Positions 19,096 to 25,743 of a stretch of 25,743 nucleotides of DNA are shown here, piece after piece. Made by a program: the position numbers and the translations under genes. Each line of letters begins with the position of its first letter. Positions within the stretch are counted from its first letter, which is position 1. Under the pieces are notes generated by a model. That model was not told where the DNA came from. It saw nothing but the letters and a program-made list of their open reading frames with translations, and did no database searches. Source of the stretch: Gnetum montanum (Eukaryota; Streptophyta; Gnetopsida; Gnetales; Gnetaceae); the NCBI GenBank assembly GCA_015680685.1, contig MNCI01003327.1:2738-28480 (forward strand), read 5' to 3'.

Positions 19096-19306
19096 AGAAG
19101 TTATGTAGGCCCAGTCAAAAGGCCGCGTTGGCCTAATGATGGACTACACAAGCCCTAAGACAAGCCATGAAAGCCCTAAAATGGGTTGCACTAGCCTAGT
19201 GATGGACTACACAAGCCTTGAGATGGGCCAAATCAACCCAGAGGAGGGCTGCACAGACCTTGAAACTGACCACGTTGACCTAGAGGAGGGCCATGTAGAT
19301 CTTGGA
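19096..19306. repeat. Minisatellite 2, period 21 bp
   Basis: From 19139 there are eight units of exactly 21 bp, for example ATGGACTACACAAGCCCTAA(G), ATGGGTTGCACTAGCCTAGT(G), ATGGACTACACAAGCCTTGA(G) and ATGGGCCAAATCAACCCAGA(G). Two more diverged units precede them at 19096-19138. Since 21 is a multiple of 3 the plus frame encodes heptads (MDYTSPK, TSHESPK, MGCTSLV, MDYTSLE, MGQINPE, EGCTDLE, TDHVDLE, EGHVDLG). The array starts where minisatellite 1 stops and is GC-richer than its surroundings. No protein family fits. Confidence 0.8.
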
Positions 19307-19899
19307 ATGACCATCATCCATGTAGCAAAAAAAATTTCCATTAGTAGATGAAAAAATCAAAATTCCTGTTAGCTAACAGATAAATTTTAAAATAAATTTT
19401 ATCCACAACTGTTAACTTAAATTAAAAACATGCATGATTATTTTCAAAAATTTGAATTGATGCCTTGGTAATAAGGGGGATAAAAAATTTGTCATTAAGC
19501 GCACTCCTTTTGGAGTAGAACTAGGATGGATAACTTCTTGAGAAATCTTGGAAAATGTGCAAGAGTTGTAAATTTAAGGTGGTTATAACTTTTGAATTGG
19601 AAGTCTGTTTTCAACTAAACAAAAACTGATTCCAATAGATTTGAATCTTCTGGACTCAATGGAACTATCAAATTTAGATTTTTGATTATAGAAAATTACC
19701 ATTTTAATTCATTGTTTAAGGTCCCAAAAATAATTAGGATTTGGTACTTGATAAGAAATCCATGATAGTTTCAACTTCTTCTGCAAATAATTAACTATTT
19801 CAAGATCCATAAAAAGGTCCATAGAAGCTAAGGATTATCAACATACCTGATTTCTTCAACTTATGAATGTCCAAAACCCAAAGAATAAATTGGAGAGAC
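19307..19899. other. Leader before Element II gag
   Basis: AT-rich, no gene seen. It probably is the untranslated leader of the chromovirus, ending at the gag ATG. Confidence 0.45.
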
Positions 19900-21080
19900 A
19901 TGGAGGCCCGATCCAATCATCAAATGAATGTCCTTGAAGATCAAATTAATGAGCTAAGGGGTGTTCAAGAAGAGCTTCATCAATCAAATCAAAGGTTTAG
20001 GATAGAGATGTAAAATATGTCTAAGGAAATTAGGAAATTGTCCCAAAGTTTAGAGGAGAAATGATCAGACGTGCAAGAAAAGATGGATCCCTTTGTAGAC
20101 TCCATCAAGAAATTAATCAACCATCTCACTCAGCCTTTAATTCTTACCCATATTCTACCTAGGGATCAAGATCAAGATCAAGATCAACATCCCCCTAGGG
20201 ATCCACAACAAAAGCAACCCCTACTTACTAGTGAACAAGATACCAAAATCCCTCCTTTAGGCCATACGAAGGTGACAGATATGGGAACTAGTTTAATCCA
20301 CCTAAAGAATCATTGACACAAGTTCATGTCAAGAAAGTAAAATTAGATCATTATGATGGAGCCCTTGGATCTAGTGCCAAGGCAAAGGATTCGCTTGATA
20401 TAATAAAAAACTACTTCAATATGTTGAATTTATCAAGCCAAAAACATTTAGAAGTTATCTCCTTGTATTTAAGAGGACTTGTGGAAAAATGGTGGAATGG
20501 ACTAAGATATTAAGGTTTGATTAAAAATTGGCTTAATTTTTGTAGATATTTTGAACAAAAATTTGTACCTGATTCTTTCTTCAAAGAGCACAAAATAATA
20601 TTTTATTCCTTAAGATTAGGAAGGAGATTCATAGAAGATTACTGTAAGAAATTCTATCATCTTTCTTAGTATGTAAGTCACTGGGATGAGGGAGAATTAG
20701 CTTCAAAATTCACTGGTGGACTATATGCTCAATTGCAACCCCAAACATGAGCTCATAATGCTCAAACTATTGATGAAGTATATAGAATCGCTAAGGACTA
20801 TGTGGAATCAAATTAGATATGAGCTACCCTTCGACAAGCAATTTTTTGATAAACTACCTTTTCAAAAGTAATAATAGAGGAAACACCAACTAAAAGAGCT
20901 TCATTCGGGTCAGAATGTTTGGTTTATGGAAAAGATCATTTCAAATGAGAGTGCCCAAAATTATGAACAAAAATACAAAGGACCAACCAAATCAGGAATC
21001 TAAAACCCAACCCAAACATGAACAAAGGAAAAATTCCAACCACCACCATAGCTGTGAAGAAGATATCTTCATCAACTAAA
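19900..21080 (+). pseudogene. Element II gag (capsid/nucleocapsid) remnant
   Basis: From the ATG at 19900 the frame reads MEARSNHQMNVLEDQINELR, a coiled-coil-like start, interrupted by stops at about 20011 and 20062. The retrotransposon gag core follows at 20313-20510 (VKLDHYDGALGSSAKAKDSL, then SLYLRGLVEKWWNGLRY) and then EQKFVPDSFFKEHKI, RRFIEDYCKKFYHLS and FTGGLYAQLQPQT. The zinc knuckle at 20916-20954 reads CLVYGKDHFK*EC: the expected C-x2-C-x4-H-x4-C has its second Cys changed to Tyr and a stop inside. Gag would assemble virus-like particles and bind element RNA. At least six stops make it non-functional. Confidence 0.8.
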
Positions 21081-21089
21081 TTAGGTTTG

Positions 21090-21450
21090 TGTAAATTTTA
21101 ATTTGCTTTATTGATTTTTGAAGGTTTAATTAAAGGTAGAGAAATTAAATTTTTGATTGATAGTGGTGCCAATGATAACTTTATTTCTCAAAAATTAATT
21201 AATTTATTGAAATTAAATTTACCTTCCAAGAAAATTATTAAGATAGAACTAGCCAATGGAACAACCGTGAGCAAGCATACCAGGTATGGAGAAATTAACT
21301 TTACTTTGCAAAACATGCCTTTCCTTGATGAATTATTTGAATTTAAACTAGGTGATGTTGATGTAATTTTAGGAATGTCTTTCTTGTAAAAATTTGATAT
21401 TACTAACCACTTTGGAACTCATATTTTAAAAGTTCCAACCACTGATAGAG
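21090..21450 (+). pseudogene. Element II aspartic protease
   Basis: Residues 1-92 of the open stretch at 21111-21389 form a retropepsin-type domain. The active site FLIDSGANDNFIS (Asp codon 21159-21161) is intact, followed by IKIELANGTTV and DVDVILGMSFL, the usual plant Ty3 protease ending (ILGMDWL-like). A stop lies at 21387-21389 right after GMSFL. This is the best preserved piece of the polyprotein. It would have cut Gag-Pol into mature parts. Confidence 0.8.
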
Positions 21451-21599
21451 TCAAGGTTCTAAAGGGGGTAGGGATAGCAAGGAAAATTCATACAATAACC
21501 ATTAAGCAAGCTAATAAATTAGTCAAAAAGGATGCTATGACGTTGGTTGTCAAAGTAACCTAACCTTAGAGATATTTAGGTACTAAGATTCCAAAAGAA

Positions 21600-22330
21600 C
21601 TTGAGTATAAAGATTCAGTATTTGGTAAAACTAGAGAACTATCTCCAAAAAGAATCATTGACCATGCTATTGATATTTTTCTTGGTACACAACTTATTTC
21701 AAAATATCCTTATAAATTTTCTATTTCTAAATTAAAAGAATTGAAAGTAAAATTAGACCAATTATTGGAAGAAATGAAAATTTGACCTAGCATATCACCT
21801 TGGGATGCACCAATCAAATTTGTTAAAAAGAAAGATGATACACTAAGATTATGCATTGATTATAAAGCATTAAATAAAGTGATGATTAAACATACTTATT
21901 CTTTGCCTAGGATCGATGACTTTTTTGATCAACTTATAGGTGCATGTTATTTTTCAAAGATTGATTTAAAATCATGTTATCACCAAATAAGGATCAAGAG
22001 AAAGATATTGAGAAAACTATTGTCAAAACCAGGTATGGATTATACAAATTTCTTGTGATGTTTTTTGGATTAACTAATGCACCTACAACATTCATGGTGT
22101 TAATGAATAATATTTTTCATGAATATCTTGATCAATTTGTTATAGTATTTATGGATGATATAGTTGTTTATTCTATGTCAAGAGAAGAACATGTTAAGCA
22201 TTTGAAAATTACAATCAAAATTCTTAAAGAGCATCAGTTAAAATCTAAATTGAGTGAATGTGAACTCTTTAAGGAAGAAGTTTCATACTTGGGTCATATA
22301 GTTTCTAAGAAAGGATTGTAAGTACATCCA
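21600..22330 (+). pseudogene. Element II reverse transcriptase remnant
   Basis: The order is KELKVKLDQLLEEMKI, a stop at 21783, PSISPWDAPIKFVKKKDDTL, RLCIDYKALNKVMIKHTYSL, then FSKIDLKSCYHQIRIK. A frameshift near 21985-22000 follows, and the frame then runs from about 22000 to 22321: KTRYGLYKFLVMFFGLTNAP, FVIVFMDDIVVYSMSREEHV, LSECELFKEEVSYLGHIVSK. The active-site FMDD is at 22148-22159 with both Asp intact. The phrasing is that of plant chromoviruses. One frameshift and some stops inactivate it. Confidence 0.88.
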
Positions 22331-22935
22331 ACAAAAATTAGTGTGATATGGGACTAGCCTGAATTAAAAGATGTTACAGTGATTTGCAACTTCTTGGGTT
22401 TAGCTAGTTTTTATTGACATTTTATTAAATATTATTCTACCTTGGTAGCCCCATTGACTAACCTTTTGTAGGAGAAATGTGTGTTTAAATTTGATGAAAA
22501 ATGCAAGGAAGATTTCCTCATATTAAAGATGTTGCTTACAACAACACGTATTCTAAGAATTCTAGATGAAGAATTACCACTTGAAGTATCCAAAGATGCC
22601 TACGGAATAGGAATTAGTGCAATTATTTTACAAGAAGATAAATTGGTATGTTATGAATCTTGTAATTGTGAGGAGGTAAGGTAAATTACTCAACCAATGA
22701 TTTAAAATTGCTAGCAATCATCCATGATTTGAAAGTTTGGAGACATTATCTTTGTGGAAAAAGGTTTGTACAAAAACAAATCATAAAAGTTTAGAATATT
22801 TGTAGAGATAACCTATTTTGAATATCCATCAAAGGCAATGGGTAGAATTATTGGTTGAATATGATTTTGAAATAAAATATTTTCTCAATAAGAAAAATGT
22901 GGTAGTCAATGCCCTTAGTCGAATGTGGAACTTAA
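22331..22935 (+). pseudogene. Element II RNase H remnant
   Basis: The RT connection is broken by stops (NFLGLASFY then TGA, where RHF would be normal). RNase H starts at about 22570 with LPLEVSKDAYGIGISAIILQ (catalytic Asp in KDAYG). In a shifted frame come NYSTNDLKLLAIIHDLKVWR, HYLCGKRFV, YDFEIKYF and NVVVNALSRM, normally NVVADALSRM. The acidic residue in ADALSR is changed to Asn (GTCAATGCC). At least three stops and a frameshift near 22680 are present. Confidence 0.8.
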
Positions 22936-22949
22936 TGATAGCTGTGGTA

Positions 22950-24180
22950 ATGACCCCTATGGCAGAAGAAATTAAGGAATAAATAAAATTAGATCCTTCT
23001 TTTAAGAAGATTTTAACCAATATTTCCTCTAAGCCTTGATATCAACTTACCTCTAACAATTTATTGATGAAAGGACAAAGAGTGTGCATACCCAAAGGAA
23101 ATTGGAGACTAAGGTTGTTGTGTGAAGCACATGAAGTACCATACACAGGATACCCAAGTTATATTAAGACCTATATGATGATACAAAAATCTTATTTTTG
23201 GCTTGGAATGAAGAATGATGTATCCTAATAGATTACAAATTGTCCAACATGCCAAAGAATAAAAGTTGAACAAAGAAAACCCAATGGATTATTACAACAT
23301 ATGGAAGTCCCAACTTGGAAATGGGAAGATGTCACCATGGATTTCATTGTGGGATTACCAATAACCAAAAAGGGAAATTACTCAATTTTGATAGTGGTTG
23401 ATTTTATATCAAAAATGACACATTTTATAGCTTTGAAATCTATAAACACAATAGAAGAAGTAGCCCAAAAATTGATATGTGAAGTATTTTGATTTCATGG
23501 TTGTCCAAAATCTATCACCTTAGATAGGGATCCAAAGTTCATATCTAAATTTTGGAAAAATTTCTTCAGAGAGCTTGGAACCTAATTGAAATTTAGCATA
23601 GCTTACCACCTTCAGAATTATGGGCAAAGTAAATGTGTGAATAGAATATTAGAAGATATCCTATGAAGCTATGTTTGGAGTAGACCAAAAATGTGGGAAA
23701 ATTATTTACCCTTGGTAGAATTTTCCCATAATAACAATTATCAAGGTTCCATACATCAGAAACCATTTGAAGTAGTGTATGGACATAATTGCTATACACC
23801 ACTAAACTGGGTAGATCCAACCTTAAGAATAGAATGGAAGGAAGAAGAAATGAAAATAATGGAAAACATTGTCACAAGAGTTAAACAAAATTTACAAGCT
23901 ATCCAAGATAAATATAAAGGATATGAAAATCAACATCGACTTAAAAAAGAATTCCAAGAAGGAGATCAAGTACTACTGAGAGTAAAACCTACTAGAAGTT
24001 CTCTTAAACCTGGAAAACATACTAAATTGGCACCTAGATATTGTGGACCTTTTGAAATATCTGAAAGAATTGGTGAAGTAGCATATCAATTAAATCTTCT
24101 AACAACCTTAAAAATTCATCTAATTTTCCATGTAAGCTTGTTAAAGAAATTTCATGAAAATGATGTACCATATGTGTTGG
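22950..24180 (+). pseudogene. Element II integrase with GPY/F module
   Basis: The zinc region is RVCIPKGNWRLRLLCEAHEV, then TNCPTCQRIKVEQRKP (Cys pair kept, one His replaced by Tyr). The core has WKWEDVTMDFIVGLPITKKG (first Asp kept), ITLDRDPKFISKFWKNF (second Asp kept), and NYGQSKCVNRILEDIL, where Lys replaces the catalytic Glu. From 23691 an open stretch of 164 residues holds WENYLPLVEFSHNNNY, EVVYGHNCYTPL and the GPY/F-type module LAPRYCGPFEISERIGEVAY, then IFHVSLLKKF. Stops occur near 23490, 23583 and 23664. The Glu to Lys change alone would abolish integration. Confidence 0.88.
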
Positions 24181-24185
24181 ATTAG

Positions 24186-24360
24186 AATACTTTGCCATTG
24201 CGATCTAACACTAGCTTTGAAGTTAGACCCATTGCAATTAAGAACCAACGAACCAAGAAATTATGAAATAAAACTATCAGCGAAGTACTTGTTTAATGGT
24301 CAAAGTATGATCAACAGACTTGGGAAAACATGAAGTTTATTTTTAATACTTACCCCTTAC
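24186..24360 (+). pseudogene. Element II C-terminal chromodomain
   Basis: After a TAG at 24183 the same frame reads EVRPIAIKNQRTKKL, stop, NKTISEVLV, stop, WSKYDQQTWENMKFIF. This is the chromodomain of chromovirus integrases (IL..R..KLRN...EVLVQWKGY...TWE), which steers insertion into marked chromatin. Two stops interrupt it. Confidence 0.75.
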
Positions 24361-24569
24361 TTTTTTATCATTGTGATATTGACTGATAAATTGTACTTAT
24401 TATGGATGTAATAACTTATGCTTTATAATTTTTGACCTTCTATTTGTATAAATGATAATGATGAAAATAAAGGAACTAAAGCTGAGGAGCATAACAATGG
24501 AGTAGCAGCTGAGTAGTTGGATATAGAGGAATTGCTTGAGGACAAGCTAGATGTCTAAGGGGGGTATAT
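24361..24569 (+). promoter_or_regulatory. 3' untranslated region and polypurine tract of Element II
   Basis: About 200 bp of non-coding sequence ends in AAGGGGGG (24558-24565) four bases before the 3' LTR. This purine run is the expected plus-strand primer site, in a form typical of plant chromoviruses. Confidence 0.75.
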
Positions 24570-25049
24570 TGTAACATCATGTCCCTTGTTAAGGATGGAA
24601 ACAATTGTAAACAATGTAATTAACTTTGAAATAATGGGGTACCTTGTTATGAGGAGTTACGATTATTCATGTATCCCTTGGGAAAGCAGTTAACTTATGT
24701 CATTTAAGGTCAGGTTTAGAGGTCATGTTGGCATGGAGTTGCAAAGCCAAGATAGGCAAGTGATGAGGGCTGGGTGAAGCAAAACAAGAAGGGACTGATC
24801 ACCCCTTTAGCTGGATAGCCTAAGGGTTAAGTGGCATAGGAAGATAACTCAAAGGGCATTACCGTACTCTCTCCTATTAATAAATTTTTTCTATTTCCCT
24901 CTTTTAAATTTTGCAATAGCAATTATTTATTTACCAATTAATTCATTTATTAAGTATTTATGATGTTTCCATTATATGATCTGAGAAAATGATGAATGTG
25001 GTAGATTAAGCAATTGTATTTTTACGACATCCTAGAATGGGATGTCATA
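24570..25049 (+). repeat. 3' LTR of Element II
   Basis: It begins TGTAACATCATG and ends GGGATGTCATA, where the expected CA end has become TA. It is similar throughout to 14886-15394, for example AACAATTGTAAACAATGTAA and AAGGGACTGATCACCCCTTT. It is 480 bp long. Confidence 0.88.
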
Positions 25050-25054
25050 CTAAG
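25050..25054. repeat. Target-site duplication of Element II, right copy (CTAAG)
   Basis: Matches CTAAG at 14881-14885 exactly. Confidence 0.85.
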
Positions 25055-25307
25055 GGTATTCATTAATTAAGAACATGAATGTTAAGTTCATGAATAATAA
25101 ATTGCATGAAAGTAAACATTAATCTATTTTGAATGCTACAAGAAGCTTCAAGAATCTGATCTTTATTGTTGGCACATCAAGATGCTCAAGTACATTGATG
25201 CTAGAATAAGGATTTGTATAATCCTTGAAGTTCCACTGTGGGCACTTAGAAAATATTCTAACTCTTACGAAATGAAATTACAATAACTTAGTTACTCTAT
25301 TAACTTC
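25055..25307 (-). repeat. LTR family A, copy 3, 5' half (split by Element II)
   Basis: Read on the minus strand it contains AATATTTTCTAAGTGCCCAC, AATAAAGATCAG, TGTAGCATTCAAAATAG and TTCTTAATTAATGAATACCC, in the same order as 7499-7690 of LTR A. Joining it to 14448-14885 with one CTAAG removed restores a continuous match to LTR A across the insertion point. The U3 part of this copy is missing: it meets copy 4 near 25300. Confidence 0.7.
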
Positions 25308-25743
25308 TGATGAGTGGCAAGGTACCCCTACACTCAACCATACAAATACGAGCATAACATGTGTGATCCGGTCGAACTCCTCAGACTAAGTGCCTACACA
25401 CATTATGGAACACTTAAGGTTAATTATTCGTTGTCTTCCCAAACTTACTTGTATTTGTCACGGTGTATGGTTAAGTAAGTCTCAAGTATATGATTTTTAT
25501 AGTCTTTTATGTTTTATCTCCTATGCTATTGAGGTGAAGGGTTGAAGAGACTAATTACTAACTTTAACTAACTAAATAAGTCTTAATTAACATAGTGTCA
25601 GCATCCATTCCCACTTACCGTTCACACCCTAAACCAATGCAACCTTGGTTACCAAACGCTAATCATTGCTGGGATCACCAAGTGTAACACACATGCTCGA
25701 AGTGATCGTACTGAGGCACTTAACTAGGAGAGAAGGGTTGAGA
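25308..25743 (-). repeat. LTR family A, copy 4 (cut by the window edge)
   Basis: On the plus strand it begins TGATGAGTGGCAAGG, the complement of the LTR A end, and matches 7700-8141 in reverse to the last base of the window (ATGCTCGAAGTGATCGTACT is the complement of the AGTACGACCACTTTGAGCAT landmark). The 5' part lies outside the window. Confidence 0.75.

Larger units (their letters stand above)
14886..25049 (+). mobile_element. Element II: Ty3/gypsy chromovirus with both LTRs and TSD, 10,164 bp
   Basis: Similar 5' and 3' LTRs (14886-15394 and 24570-25049), flanked by CTAAG on both sides, enclose gag, protease, RT, RNase H, integrase, a GPY/F module and a chromodomain in that order. The chromodomain and RT wording (KIDLKSCYHQIRIK, FVIVFMDDIVVYS) place it in the plant chromoviruses, closest by eye to the Tekay/Del style. 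It is unusually long because 4.5 kb of extra sequence separates the 5' LTR from gag. That segment carries an antisense gene and two minisatellites. The element is inserted in LTR A copy 3. Every domain carries stops or frameshifts and the LTRs are strongly diverged, so it is an old non-autonomous copy. Confidence 0.9.

Noticed and set aside
18740-19306. CRISPR-like array
   Set aside because: Units are contiguous without spacers and the surroundings are eukaryotic retroelement DNA.
18900-19351. Two consecutive plus ORFs overlapping at TAATG, like translational coupling
   Set aside because: Both are products of minisatellite composition, the context is plant nuclear DNA, and the overlap is at the join of the two arrays.

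Overview
The window looks like nuclear DNA of a seed plant. It is AT-rich, has almost no intact reading frames, and is filled with decayed LTR retrotransposons, tRNA-derived SINEs and fragments of plant gene families (a GT47 exostosin-type glycosyltransferase and a leucine-rich-repeat receptor-like protein). The density of old, strongly diverged, nested retroelements suggests a large slowly turning-over genome such as a conifer, but that is inference. I see no intact host gene, no rRNA or functional tRNA gene, and nothing prokaryotic.

Layout. 1-530: spacer with short TTGACAAGTG repeats and a perfect 20-bp palindrome. 531-1529 (minus): the start of a GT47 gene running directly into a broken LRR segment. 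1530-2640: spacer with no recognisable gene. 2661-8141: Element I, a 5'-truncated Ty3/gypsy element of the non-chromovirus type (RT, RNase H and INT remnants), a 1.9-kb non-coding tail and a probable 3' LTR at 7305-8141, called LTR family A here, with TGATGA...TCATCA ends. 8142-12050: AT-rich remains of a third Ty3 element (Element III) with a repeat-rich, TATA-bearing LTR-like stretch and a Tat-like integrase remnant. 12050-12480: another piece of LTR A, split by a SINE. 12490-13690: a GC-richer stretch with internal repeats, a 128-bp exact duplication bounded by N characters, and a Copia-type LTR followed by an initiator-Met primer-binding site. About 14095-14276: a second SINE.

14886-25049 is Element II, a Ty3 chromovirus of 10,164 bp with both LTRs and a perfect 5-bp target-site duplication (CTAAG). 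It is inserted into a minus-oriented copy of LTR A, whose two halves lie at 14448-14885 and 25050 to about 25300. A further LTR A copy runs off the right edge. Element II has gag, protease, RT, RNase H, integrase, GPY/F module and chromodomain in the normal order, all with stops and frameshifts.

The most interesting content is the 4.5 kb between the 5' LTR and gag of Element II. On the opposite strand it holds a decayed multi-exon gene (about 15632-17815) with a TATA box, plausible GT-AG introns, a region resembling the plant mobile domain (PMD), a Gln-rich basic linker and a charged C-terminal exon. It is followed by two abutting minisatellites with 22-bp and 21-bp periods. Whether the antisense gene is true cargo of the retroelement or a later nested insertion is the main open question. 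The working logic is one of nested selfish elements: none of the three integrases keeps its catalytic residues, so nothing here should move autonomously.
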